Below are positions 38,067 to 49,572 of a stretch of 64,000 nucleotides of DNA, in pieces. Below the pieces are notes generated by a model, which made no database searches, had not been told where the DNA came from, and was given only the letters and a program-made list of their open reading frames with translations. The position numbers and the translations under genes are program-made. Origin of the DNA: Anthostomella pinea (taxonomy: Eukaryota; Ascomycota; Sordariomycetes; Xylariales; Xylariaceae); assembly GCA_963556695.1 (NCBI GenBank), contig CAUWAG010000020.1, forward strand, positions 372,001-436,000, given 5' to 3'. Position 1 is the stretch's first letter. Each line of letters opens with the position of its first letter.

Positions 38067-38511
38067 TTAGGAAGAAGACCAGTACTTGTTCACGTTGTTC
38101 AGACCCACCGAGATAAGCTGCCGGTAGACGATGCGCAAATAAAGCCACGTTGATCGCAACGTCGACCGTGGCAAATATGCCCTTGGTGGCGCGGTCCCAG
38201 TTGTTGTTGACGGCAACCATGGTCGGGTTGAGCTGCAGGCGCGCCGGTATCCACGTGATGGACTCAACACGCAGGCTCAGTGTGTTGAAGGAATGCGGAT
38301 TAGGTATACAGAGCGTACCACGAGCCACCTGTTCATTCCTAAAAATCCGCCCAGGAGCAGCGAAGCTTGGTCCAGCATCGTATGTGGACCAAAGCCTGTC
38401 CGGGTGTGCTGACCGCTCCATCACCTACCTCCCTTGTAGGCCAAGCTCAATTTGCCACGCAAACACAACCCAGAGGATCGAGTAGTCATTCCCATAAAAC
38501 GTGCTCAACAT
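38067..38511 (-). pseudogene. Fragment of a fungal integral membrane protein, frameshifted
   Basis: The minus strand reads SITWIPARLQLNPTMVAVNNNWDRATKGIFATVDVAINV and then, in the next frame, LYLRIVYRQLISVGLNNVNKYW. Together these match one conserved stretch of a widespread uncharacterised fungal multi-helix membrane protein family. The shift lies near 38145, as if one nucleotide were lost from a GG pair. A short upstream frame beginning at 38511 (MLSTFYGNDYSILWVVFAW) may be an earlier exon. The rest of the gene is absent. I identify the family from remembered sequence pattern only. Confidence 0.55.
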
Positions 38512-39562
38512 GGTGTAAAATGTGGTTTCACAGCAGCATTTGAGACGGCAGAGTAAGGTTGATGGCGATCCAGGTCTGGATGCTCACCACCAATCTGCCA
38601 CGACTAAGGGGAAACAGGATGATCAGATGGCTACTGCCAATAATGGAACACCTGGCCTGCCGAAGCACCAAATGGGGGTAATGTTTGCCCTCCCGCCACG
38701 GATTGCGGGTTCAAATCCGGGCATAAGCTATCGCCAATGTACCCTTTTGTTCTATGGTCGAGGTCAGACGATAGAATAGACCGCTCTCTACATGATACAA
38801 TATTTCTAACGTCTGCAAAAGAACATGAAGGGCACGTGTGCTGAGCAGGTCAGCAAAGGGCGACTAAGATATCTCCTAATGCCAGGAAAGCCCGAAATTC
38901 ATCATGAGATGAAGTTAGAGAACATGGCCCTGTGAGGATATCATGTCGGCCGTAAGGGTGCCATTAAATGTGAGAGGTTGAGGTTATCGGCAGCCTACCA
39001 ACATGGCAGCCAGTGCCCAACTCCCTCCCATTGGCTGGAGACTCACATTGCCGGAGGCGTAAGGAAGTCATAGACGAATGCTTGCAAGATGGACTAGGTA
39101 ATGGGTATTATTTTCCGGTGATATTGAGCCCTGGAATATCGAGACCCTCGCGTGGCTTCGCTGTCATTCTGTATGAAAAACATTGAACATAGATGGGGCT
39201 AATGTGCCTATTGGACATGCTGTGTATCAGAAGGCCAGTTTGATCATTACACTGCGAACGAGAGTGATCGTTCTGCCTGGTTGTTTGCTGCCACAAACCC
39301 TCTCATATGCCGGATCTTGATCAATGATCAAGCGGTGAAGATTGGACGATGACCTATCGTCGTTGGTGCTGAACCGTGGTAACCAGTGGCCAATGCTTCA
39401 AAGACTTCGCATAAATAGTGCCCTCGTTGCCCACTTGCAACGATCTCTCCTCTTCCACATCCACCACCGCAACATCCACCATCTCCACCACAACCCAAAC
39501 ACCACAAACTACAGAATCCAACCCTGCTATCCCCAGCACACGAAACATCAATCACCAACAAG
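38512..39562. other. Intergenic region without a supported gene
   Basis: Upstream region of the secreted-protein gene. An ATAAATA motif near 39411 could be its TATA element. No other coding signal. Confidence 0.5.
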
Positions 39563-40429
39563 ATGATGAACATCCTTGCCCTCGTCGTCGCCTCTGTGGC
39601 AGTCGGTGCCGTTATCGTAAGTGACGCCAACACCCAGTCAACCTCATCTGCCCCTCAGCTGCTAATCATACGGCACAGAACGAGCCCCAAAGCGGTCGGT
39701 CCGTCCCCGCCGTCCTTCCTGACGGATACAGAGAGGTCCAAATGAGCTGGACCGGCCCCATCACCCCCGGCGGTGCCAACGTGACCTTCCAAGGTTCCCT
39801 CGAGGTAAGCACTCGTCCCCGCCCCCCAGCGTATGTCCCGCATGTCTCGCGCAGTCTGACAATCTACACTACAGGATGTCCAAGCCCAGGCCGAGGCAGC
39901 TGGAGGCACAATTCTCGCAAACTCCACCAAGCGTGCCGTTGACACCCAGGCCTCCGTCCTCGACGCTCGACAGTGGGACAAGGACATCTGCAATGTCGGT
40001 CTCCAGGGCTCCGCCGCAGCACAAGCCATCGACAGCGGCATCAGCTACCTTAAAGGCGTTACAGGTGACTGCGGCATGCCCGCTGGCCCTGGCACCTGTG
40101 GTCGTATCAGCTGCAGCTACGATTCCGCCTCTAGTGAGTGGCTCCCTTCAGCCGTCTGTTATCTCCCCCTCATCTCTCCTCTTCTACCACTCCTATATCA
40201 ATCGAGCAAGACAACCCCAAGACACCCAAGACATTATGCTGATATACAATTCCTACCTAGTTGGTGCAACGACAACAACCACTTTGCCAGCTGGCGATGC
40301 GCTGACTTCGCGTCCTACGCCCAGTCGGTGCGCGACCACTGCACGTTCTGGACCACCACATCCTGGGTTTGGGGCCAGTCATTTGACAAGCAGAACTTCA
40401 ACATCATGGTTGGCCACGATAGCTGCTAG
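39563..40429 (+). CDS. Small secreted cysteine-rich protein, effector-like
   Basis: Exons 39563-39616, 39679-39804 and 39875-40133 encode a signal peptide (MMNILALVVASVAVGAVI), a pro-region containing a KR site, and a domain with DICNVGLQGSAAAQAIDSGISYL and DCGMPAGPGTCGRISCSYDSA. A fourth exon from 40261 carries WCNDNNHFASWRCADFASYAQSVRDHCTFW and ends GHDSC, completing a cysteine-rich fold of about 200 aa. Using the donor at 40134 and the acceptor ending at 40260, the reading phases differ by one nucleotide. The gene therefore either has a 1-nt deletion at the junction, uses an unrecognised splice site, or contains a sequence error. Similar secreted proteins occur in many fungi without known function; some may act at the host or competitor interface. 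Confidence 0.7.
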
Positions 40430-41228
40430 ACTAGCCGCTGGTCTGAGCTCATCTGCGATGCTCGGTTTGCTGTGGTGCTGTGAGAATTTTGGAATGCAGG
40501 ATGGGGGCGCATGGTACACAGGGACAGTTGCTATATTGCCCATCTACGCTTGCTAGGTAGCTACTGAAATACAGCTCCTTCTCCTGCATTGGACTTTGTA
40601 GTATGCTGCGTGATTTTGTGGTAAGCCTGACAGGTGGCTTTGGTGTCACTCACTGACCTATAGCTGCCTGACAGATTGAATGAAGTACACCAAAAGGGGC
40701 ATCTCCACATTGACAAAAAGACCCGATGGATGGAATGATCAAGATGAATCACCCACACCACTATTTTTCGTATACTCCAAGATTCACAGAAGTGGATTTG
40801 GACAAGGTGACGTCTTCATGCTGCATTGAAAGGAAGCGGTTGGAATATGAGAGCTAATAGGAATCACGGGCATTGCATCATAGGTAGCTAGGCATAGAAG
40901 CAGCAGACATACACATGGCTACTAGGATGTCACGCTAACCAAAGGAAATGAAGGACCGTTCATGACTGAATGGCAAGCATTGTGAAAGGAGCTTTACCGC
41001 AGTCCAGTCCTTCATGCTGCGCTCTGATCACTTGGTTGATTGAGCGGTCTAGGTATCAAGTCAGTTTTAGTGCTCCTCGGGGCCCTTATGGCGAGACCCA
41101 AAGCATACATACGTCACATAAATCATCAAATGGATATTGTTATGTTACACCAAACTATGGCTGCCGCATAATGAAAGAAAGTAACAGTCAGTTGATTTTA
41201 AACATGACAAAGAAAAAGATGAACCAGG
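40430..41228. other. Intergenic region without a supported gene
   Basis: Downstream of the secreted-protein gene up to the tRNA. No protein-coding signal. Confidence 0.5.
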
Positions 41229-41299
41229 GACACAGATGGGACTCGAACCCATAACCTTCGGGACTGGAATCCGATGCGCTACCTTTGCGCCACTGCGTC
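41229..41299 (-). tRNA. tRNA-Trp (CCA)
   Basis: The minus strand folds as a 71-nt cloverleaf. The acceptor stem GACGCAG/CTGTGTC has one G-T wobble, the A box is in GTGGCGCAAAGGTAGCGC, the anticodon loop TTCCAGT has CCA at its centre, and the T arm contains GGTTCGAGTCCC. The anticodon stem TCGGA/CCCGA has one A-C mismatch at its loop end. No intron is seen. Confidence 0.88.
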
Positions 41300-43516
41300 A
41301 ATGGAAAATGACAGCTGTTTTCAATACATATAGGTATGTTGCGAGCATAGAGTGCACAAGTCTATGTGTTCCCAACCCAGCAGATTGGGATGGCATTGAT
41401 GATGTGGACTCAATTCAGGCTCTGCTGTAACCTTGAGCAAATTAACGATGTTTTCTCCCTTGGTGGCTCATGGCTGAAATTTGTTCGTCTTCTCCCTCAA
41501 ACTCAAAGCCAACTGATACAGTGCTTAAGTTAACCCAACAGGCACGACGAGCAACATTTAAGCACTGCTTCCGTTCGTTTCTTTTAGTCCTAGGTGAACT
41601 TGCCCCAAGAGATTGGCACCGGCCGCAATTTGGAGGGGCAAGTTCGATCCTGGCTGTGTACCACTTTCCTGCCTACCTTCTTCTTTGGCTCACTCTTTGA
41701 CACTTTTAACATTTGCGTGTTCAATCTACATACCTACCTACAGAACTATTATGGTATGGTGTCAAACCCAAAGACAATGAAGTATGTCTACCTAAGTACC
41801 TAGTTAAGCAGTCAATCAATACTTGAACAAAATCTTCTTGGAAGCCCCCAGACCATCTGGCAGGAGGCATACCCTCCCGCTTGTGATGTAGCTAAACGAC
41901 CTTCCGGCCTACACCGTCTTACTATCTGGTGCTGGCTTGGCTTGTTCGACTTCTACCTCCGTTTTGGGAGCTTGTATGCGCGGCACTTCGCACTTTGAGT
42001 CTCGAGGGAAATATGTCAATGAGCCATTGCCACAATGGGCCTGCCTTTGAGCCTGCATTGGAGTGAGTACTGGAAATGTGAGAGTGCAAAAGAATGAAAC
42101 CAGGGTATGTGCAGCCTCGAGAAAATCGGTATGGTGATGCAGTGGTCACTGGGCCAAATGGAAATTCGATATGGATTCGAAGGCGTGCCCGCTGCTCAAG
42201 TGCAAGGCGGGGAATGCTCCGATGTATGTCTCATCGCCAACCGGACTGCCTGCAGGGCTGTTGCTGATGCTGCCCTGGCTTGGATATGGCCAGTCCTTTC
42301 ACAATCCGAGCTGCGGTAAATTTGAAGGGAGGCAACCAACAAAGCTAAGCCCGCTCATAACAGCACAATTTCGGGATAACAGCTTGTGGTCGCCAGCAAA
42401 GATTCCAGAAAGTCCCAAAGTCTCGTCTACTCCAGGTCGGCGCCGGGAGACATCCATCGACAGTCTGCGTAGACCTTCGACGTGGACGTGACATGGTAGT
42501 AGGTCTCCGTTCCAGTGTGCGTATCAAGCGCACCAGGTTCCTGGAGCCAGCAAGGAGAACCCATCATCTATGAGGTTCCGTTCGCCGCTATACAGGACGA
42601 TCTTCTCGTACAGAAGTGGGCTGACAATGTGAAGAGACCTCCGCACAGGGCGACACAGGCTCCAGAAGGTCGCCTCGTTTCCAGAATGCTAGTTCGGAGC
42701 TTAAAATCAATTTGGAAGGCGGGAATGGTTGGACTGCCAACTTGAACACGAGGGCGAGGAGTTTAGCTGGGGGCTCTCACGAATAATTCGGAAGCTGTAG
42801 CGCTGAAGGATCCTGTAAGGGGGATTCGAGACAACCTCTCATATCAGGGCCTGTGCATGGGCAATGAGCATCCGAATGTACCTACAGGTAGGGAAGGTGT
42901 CACAAACGCAGAACCTAACCACCGCAACGATGACACGTGCTCGCAGATGGCTTGAGGCGACTGACACATAACATGATGGCAATAATGAGGAGGTCGACGA
43001 GCTGTGAGCCTGAACAGGTCAGCCTGCATTCGAAATGCACCGGGTGTCAACGACCGCCGAGGGGTTGTGGCTGGTGTCTGCACCTGGAGCTGTGGCTGTG
43101 ACTGTGGCTCATCGAATTAAATGTCAACTTATTCATAGCAGCACAGGACATGCATAACTTTGGTGCATAATATGTCGGTGCGCTCAGCCGAGACCCGCCT
43201 GATTGGTCAAGTTAAATCTCCGGATCCCACGTCGGCGGCCTGGCTCCATGGATCTCGACCGTGGCTTAGACTAAGTCGCCCCCCACATGACGCCGAAAGA
43301 GACGACCGTCCGTACCGTCTGACCGTGGATCTGGGGAGGGCATGGCCTCCACGACTACAACTCTCCTGTTCCGGCATCCGACGACCTAGGATTCGGAACG
43401 ACCGCCATAACGCCCTCAATGACTTTGTTCATAAACACTCCCAAAGGACTAACTCTTGACAAGCCGTCTTACCTTCGGCCTGCCGTTAGGAATATGCATT
43501 TCCCCCAGAACCCATA
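41300..43516. other. 2.2-kb intergenic region without a supported gene
   Basis: Only short frames without family character. The last 400 bp form the upstream region of the Zn2Cys6 regulator gene. Confidence 0.55.
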
Positions 43517-45085
43517 ATGGCACCACGAAGATCCCACAAGAAGTCGAGGGCCGGTATGTCCAGTTTCACCCCCTTCCCGAGATCCCAAGGCAGACACTGA
43601 CCTCCACGCCGAACAGGCTGTAGACGCTGCAAAGTTAGGAAGATAAAGTGTAACGAGGTTCATCCTCGCTGCGGCAACTGCTCCAAACATGGCGTGCTCT
43701 GCGACTTCGAGAAACACGACGACAACCAGACATCCCCCGATACTCCCCATGCCACCGCATCAGCGTCTCCCACCAATAGCAACTGCGACAGTCCCTCGGC
43801 GGCCACGAGCCCGCTTCCTGTGACTCCCTCCGCACCTGCCAGCACTCCTGCGCCCCTCTACCGAAACCCAGAACCGCTCCCCTTGACGTCGACCTCCAAG
43901 AACAACCGCATGATGGAGTTGAAGCTACTTCATCACTACACCACGATAACCTGTGAGACTCTGGCCATATCGTCCCCCGTTAGCGAGAAGATTTGGCGGG
44001 AAACTGTCCCTTGCCTCGCGTTCTCAGGCGCAAGCTTCCTGGCCGACGCGCTTCTGGCGGTGTCAGCCCTCCACCTGCGGTCCCATGCGCCACAGGACCA
44101 GGATCTGATACGTGCGAGCCATTCTTATATGGCCTCCACGTTTTCCGAATACAGTGCCAGCTTGAGCAAAGGCATCACGGAATCAAACGCCGAGGCCCTG
44201 TTTCTCACAGCTGCCCTCATTGCCTTTCAATCTACCGCATCTCGCATCTTCGCCCGCGACGACGGCGGCGACATGAAGGATCGATCTGGAGGATATGCCC
44301 TGCCGCTCTCCTGGTTCCATTCTTTCCAGGGCGTCAAGGCCGTCGTGGCTTCGAGCTGGCAGTGGCTGCGCAATAGTGGGATAGTCGTGCCGATCATCGA
44401 GTCGCAGCCTGCGCTGAATCTGAACCTATCTGGCAATCCGACCTTTTTCAGCGATCTGTTAATTGGGGTTGAGGAAGAGGTCACGAGCCTGGATGATGAT
44501 CCAGCCAGACAAATGGCCACACGTCAGGCGTACCAACATGCCGTCGCCGTCCTTGATTGGGCCCACAAGATCCCGCATACTGGAGCACCGTTGGTATTTC
44601 TCGCCACGGTCTCCCGTCGTTTCGTCGAATTGCTGGAAGCCAGGCGCCCACGGGCACTTGCTATTCTGGCTAGCTACTTCGGATTGCTCAAATGCCTTGA
44701 CTCGGTCTGGTGGCTGAAAGGGGTTGCTCGTCGCGAAGTCATGGGCATTGTGTCGCTTTTCGATCCAGACGACGAGGAGTGGTGGCCTCGCTTACAATGG
44801 CCTCTTCGAATTGCACTCATCGACGGGGATGGTATTCCAGCAGATGTTTGGGGAGCAGACTGGGCTGCCGAGAAAGCTTTAATGGACCAAGCAAGCCAAA
44901 GCGGTAGCTTCGTCAGCCACATCGAGCTCCTCAGTCAAATGTTTTCAGCGATGCAGAATCTGCCCAACAACATGCCGGACGCGTTGGACCCCTTCACGCA
45001 TCAGTACGCTCTGGGTAGGGAGAAGGCATCGAGACAACAGCAGCTCCTGCTTTCAGACGAACTACAGGGGCCGGAAGTTGATTGA
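43517..45085 (+). CDS. Zn2Cys6 fungal transcription factor, Upc2-like architecture
   Basis: Exon 1 (43517-43553) and exon 2 (43617-45085) give 501 aa. The N-terminal binuclear cluster GCRRCKVRKIKCNEVHPRCGNCSKHGVLC has six cysteines spaced C-x2-C-x6-C-x6-C-x2-C-x6-C (Cys14, 17, 24, 31, 34, 41). It is encoded just after the intron, whose junction restores the first Gly. A Ser/Pro/Thr-rich linker (about 45-105) precedes an alpha-helical fungal-TF region with MMELKLLHHYTTITCETLA and FLADALLAVSALHLRSHA, typical of the Upc2/sterol-regulator-like group. It is a nuclear DNA-binding regulator. Its targets are unknown; the dioxygenase/MFS group lies 5.5 kb away with a tRNA and a secreted-protein gene between, so a regulatory link is only a possibility. 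Confidence 0.92.
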
Positions 45086-45611
45086 AAGCTTGCAAGATGT
45101 GCTATGAAGCTGTTGTATCACGGTTAATGCTACGCACTTCACTGCCTCAAGACTGGTCTATGGTTTTCAGTGTTGCTCACACCCGCGCCCTGCCTGCTTG
45201 GTCCTCCCAAAACGACGATTTTGTCCACGAGGACAATCAGACCTGGCAGGGCCAAGCTAGCGACAGTCACCCACATGATCACAGAGAGTACTGCGTACGC
45301 TGTGGAGATCTACCAGCCCGAACGCATATCCAATGTCGGTGGTCCATCCGTACATCCTGCATGTAATAGGAGGCCGGGAGCCTAGTGTGATATGAAACAA
45401 CACAAAGGTCATAACTATGGATCTTACACCAGGGACGGAGAGTAATATCATCTAGCCTGATCGACCTATGAACCAGCTGGCGCATAATACGCAGGCTCAA
45501 GAACTTGTCATTGGGCTGGGAAGTAACCAGTCACCATTGAGGCGGATGCCTTACTTAGATGGCAGTATCTGCATACTATTAGGACTCGATTCCAACAGAA
45601 TTGCCAGCATC

Positions 45612-45745
45612 TGGCGCCGAATTAATCAACCTCGACAACGGGATATTTGATACCACTCCAGCTCTTCAATGTGACATATGGCGCCGAATTAAATCAACCT
45701 CGATCACGGGACACCCGATACCACCTTATCTCTTTAATGTGAATA
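45612..45745. repeat. Tandem duplication, two copies of about 67 bp
   Basis: TGGCGCCGAATTA starts both copies (45612 and 45679). They share CAACCTCGA, ACGGGA, GATACCAC, CTCTT and AATGTGA in the same order. Several differences are C/T transitions, for example GGATATTTGAT in copy 1 against GGACACCCGAT in copy 2. Confidence 0.8.
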
Positions 45746-46255
45746 ACACTCCTTACCAATCTTTCGTGTTTCATGCTACCATCTACCGCGCTGGAAGTTC
45801 ATGCAGAATGACAATATGACTAGCCAGGTGATTGCAATCTCTACCTAGGGGTTTCCCTTTCTGCATCGCAAGGCTTTCATGAGGCTTGCCATGGCTTTAT
45901 TCATCCACTCTTTCGAAGAAGCCTTGCGAACACCAGGCGAACGAACCTTACTCGATTCCGTGTTCCAACTGAGCTTCTACAGCCCCCAACTGCAAGAGCT
46001 TGATATTGCAAAACGCATGTATGTCAGTTGCAAGTGTAACAATCCCTGGTAATGCCATCGTCCATCAACTCATTCGAGGATCCCTTGCGACAGCCATATC
46101 GTCAGCCAACGTGAGCCATACTTGAGTTGGCATGGACCTATTGGGGAAACGATGGCTATTACTCAACGATCCCGTTTGATATAATCATACAAGGACGTTA
46201 CCTACCCAGAGGTAGCTGGATGATCCCCATGGGAACTCAATGGGAAATAGACTAC

Positions 46256-46340
46256 CCCTATCGGCATCTTTGACCCCTTTGCCGACACAGTTTCACCCTT
46301 ATCGGCAGCTTCCCCCCCTATCGGCCTCAGCTGCCGATAA
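46256..46340. promoter_or_regulatory. Cluster of CCCYTATCGGC motifs with an inverted pair
   Basis: CCCCTATCGGCA, CCCTTATCGGCA and CCCCTATCGGCC occur within 85 bp, together with a related CCCCTTTGCCGAC. TTATCGGCAGCT (46299-46310) and AGCTGCCGATAA (46329-46340) are perfect reverse complements separated by 18 bp. The density suggests a binding array, with a TATC/GATA core inside each unit. Binding protein and target are unknown. Confidence 0.5.
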
Positions 46341-46651
46341 CGATACCACTTACACGGTTTTTGAGGGCATCTCACGCTTTGTTTAGCCCACGATGCCCCC
46401 GAGTGCAGGAGGTACCCGGTCTGGTAACCACTGTTACGCCAGCACTTTCCACTGTTGCTCACTAGCACCTCACTGTCGCCTTCCTGTGCCCCATCCGAAA
46501 GTACCTCTTAGGGCAAGAAACAAATTCTCCACTCAGACGCACCGCAACCATTTCCTTGGTAATAAATACTCCCTCCGCAACCCAATTCGAGTCTGACTTT
46601 TTCCTCTTCCACACAAAACCTGCACACCCTCCCACTTCCTTATCTTGACTT

Positions 46652-47424
46652 GGATGCTCAATAAGCACGACTCCCCGGCGGAGACGAAGCACCTGTTCAA
46701 CCTATACGATACTACGGTGTTGTTGAACAGGCCATCGTCGCCTCACCGGCTGCCACCCTATCTCGGTTTCAACGAGGTGAATTTCACCATCGCTACTCTA
46801 CGACCTGTACCACTCATCAATTCCCACCCAGGTCACCTGCACATCAGGTTCGGTGTCATTTGACCAGAGCGATATCCGTGAGGTTCCTCAAACGCCTCTC
46901 AAGAGATCATATTCGTCGGCGTCACTCACTCCTCGTTGTGCCAAGCTGGCCGACCAGCTCAAGGCCAGCTCGCTGCAGTATACCAACCTCGATCCGGACG
47001 TCCTCCAGGTCGTCCTCTTCCCATACGGGACCTTGCTCATCCGGCATAGCTGGTCTGCACATGCAGAATTTTTTCAAAAAGGTAGTGAACCACACTCGTC
47101 GTCGCACACATTCTCTTCTGATAAAATCAAGGTCCCGAACAACATTACTGATATCAACAGTTGATGTGGATTGACGTCAATATCGACCCAACCGTATTCG
47201 ATCAGCGCCCCAGCCGGAAGACCAGCGCTCGCGAGTCATCATATTATCAACTCTGGACAACACCTGAACTGATTTCCCAATATCGGGCCCGTCCACCATC
47301 GTCAACTTTGACTACCTCACCGGCTTATTCCAGTCCCGAATCTACTACGACCTGTGCGTACCCCCCAACCTTTGGCCTATGCCATTGCGGACGTGCTGAC
47401 GATCATAGGCCCGGTTCTGCATAA
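46652..47424 (+). pseudogene. Decayed coding fragment, unknown family
   Basis: Three adjacent plus-strand stretches look coding in composition but do not join cleanly: LNKHDSPAETKHLFNLYDTTVLL (from 46652), then in a different frame SFDQSDIREVPQTPLKRSYSS...LFPYGTLLIRHSW (to about 47090), then after a plausible intron (donor near 47092, acceptor ending near 47160) LMWIDVNIDPTVFDQRPSRKTSA. The change of frame near 46840 cannot be explained by a normal-length intron. No family recognised. Confidence 0.3.
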
Positions 47425-48027
47425 GAGACAGACGCATAACAATCTCCGTCCCAAGGTTCATCTGCATGCAGATACTCCCAGACACCAAGTCTTTGCCGGT
47501 ATTTCCCCCTCAATCCAGCTGACCTCCAAGGCACCGAGTCTTCACTCTCTCCTTACTTCACCCGACTTCACTCAGGAAAAAATCAGCAGCCCTAGAGAAG
47601 TCTCTTTGGTCTCTGCACCCGACTGTTTTTGCACCCAACAGACCCAAGCAGCTCATTTCAACCCACACAACCCGGCTTCGTCTCGTGGGGTGAAGAGACT
47701 TGGGGAGGAGTTCAGCGCTCAACAGATCTACCGCTCCGCCAAACAGTCTGGTTACCACGAGGTAGCCTTCGCAATAAGTCTCTGCATCTTCTTTGCTTCT
47801 GCAATTCCGCTTTCGGACATTTGTTCTGCGCCCCTCACTTTCAAGTCGATCTTTACTTGAACTTCCACCCCTTGCCACCATTGGTTATAGTCAACATTTA
47901 TAACATCGCTGACATATCGAAGTTGTGGAATAGTAAAGCCTTGTAGCTACGGCTCGGTCGCAATCGATACATAGCAGTTGTCGACCCCCTAGGGACACCA
48001 CCACCGGTGTTAAATCTAGGAAGATCG

Positions 48028-48286
48028 ATGGCTGGATCTCTCGTCTGCAACGAGTGCGGAAAGAAGTTCCGTTCTACAGCCGAAGCCGAGTTCCACGCCA
48101 ACAAGTTGTGAGTCTCTCATCATCACGTGGTCACCCGGGTTTACATGTGCATCCTCTCACACTGAAATCTACCTTAGGGGTCACAATTTAAGCGCCCCGG
48201 TCACCGTCGCCGTCGCCTCGTCAAGGTGGATGCTAACAACGAAGTCAACCGATCAGTCCAAGTCGAGTTCGTCAGACAAGGCTTAG
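48028..48286 (+). CDS. Zinc-finger mini-protein, captured UBX-type C2H2 exon
   Basis: Exon 1 (48028-48107) encodes MAGSLVCNECGKKFRSTAEAEFHANK. Splicing at GTGAGT to an acceptor ending at 48177 continues with LGHNLSAP and stops at 48286, for 62 aa. The result keeps a complete C-x2-C-x12-H-x5-H finger. This sequence closely resembles the finger in fungal UBX-domain (Ubx1/SAKS1-like) proteins, where it is followed by an ESTEEI segment and a coiled coil; here the following sequence is unrelated, Ser/Thr-rich and short. I read it as a duplicated gene fragment, possibly not expressed. An overlapping frame across exon 2 stays open longer but loses the second histidine. Confidence 0.4.
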
Positions 48287-48425
48287 CCTGGCTGTTCTAC
48301 CGCACCGTTCGAACGGCAATCATTGAACAGTAAATCCTTCTGACATTATCAACAGCCATTATCCACATGAACTAATATATCTTACAGGAACTGGGACTTG
48401 GAGAACGAGACGATCTGGTCTCGAC

Positions 48426-49572
48426 GTGGATTTTCGAGACATCTGGGAGAGACTGCGCTCCATATTCCCGTCCCTCTCCTCAGACGTTCCAGATCAATAC
48501 GGTGGTCGTATTGTAGGAACACATCCTCCTAGGATCCATCCGGGGCATCGGCAAGATCTACGCCTGCAACATCAACCCACCCCTGATCTCAGTACTCGCT
48601 CCCGGCTCCGCGACAATTTCATACCTCCTGGATTCCTCGCATTCGACCGGCTGTACTACAACCTCACCCTCTATATTCACAGCGCTTCCGACTTCCGTTA
48701 CTTGCGAACCGCGTTTGAATCGGTTCCACAGCTTGTACACGATACAGCACGAGAGCGTTGGACCTCCCTCTACCGCATCTACTACAAGGACGGCCCATAC
48801 CTTGTAAAACTTGGCCGAGAAGAGCTCTGAGATAAGGTCAAGCGCAACAATTGAAAGCTGTAAGTCTATTCCACATTTACAGTATCTTTGCGCTTCAACT
48901 GACGTTGACAACCAAAGAGTTTGAAGAAAACCACGAAGAGTATTACCGTTCCAAGCTTGGCCTTTCCCGAACCCCAGTGGACAACGGAGGTTCTTGTCAA
49001 GGTCTACAAGTTACGGCAATTGGGCCAGCTCCTTCCTTGCGGTCGAAGAGCTTATAATAAAATATTGGCTTCAACGAAATCTTTTTGGCGACAGTTGGAC
49101 GATTTACCTTTGGGCGCCCAAAAAGGCAAGAGACAACTCCGATCCAGTGGCCAAGTGTACCTCAATCTTCACAGCGGCATATACCTTCGCTGTGTCTATA
49201 AATTTCTCCAGAACTTGCAGCACCGGGTTTTCCATCACTGCCCGACAAAAAACCTGCACCCGCAACTCAGCAGCCGGCCTGCCTTGCGACCATTGTACTT
49301 TGAGTACCAGCAGCGTTTGCAACACCGCGGTACCCAAGAGCCGCGAATCTCTCAATTTCCTGTTAGTGTTGGGCGGAGTCTTCTTGGCAACCGGGCCCTT
49401 TGCTCGTCTGTGCGACATTTCGCCTGGCCCACTGATCTCGTCTTTCATGATCAGCCTATTCAGGAGTACGTCGAGTTCTAATTCTTTTGGAGCTTTTGGT
49501 GCGAGCGATTCGATCCAGCTACGAATCTCCTCATCTCCGGCATCCTTGTCTGTCACCACTACTCCAGAATAA
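48426..49572 (+). pseudogene. Decayed coding-like stretch, unknown family
   Basis: Frame 48426-48830 ends with FDRLYYNLTLYIHSASDFRY...LYRIYYKDGPYLVKLGREEL, which has coding-like composition but begins in a frame that changes near its start. Further fragments follow (PEPQWTTEVLVKVYKLRQLG near 48960; a Ser-rich hydrophobic piece at 49370-49560). The pieces lie in different frames without consistent introns and match no family I know. Confidence 0.25.

Larger units (their letters stand above)
45086..46651. other. Intergenic region with repeats, no supported gene
   Basis: Contains the 67-bp tandem duplication at 45612 and the CCCYTATCGGC motif cluster at 46256. No coding frame with family features. 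Confidence 0.5.

Noticed and set aside
38680..38740. GGGTTCAAATCC, a tRNA T-loop/B-box-like sequence
   Set aside because: The flanking bases do not form a T stem, and no A box, anticodon arm or acceptor stem is found at proper distance.
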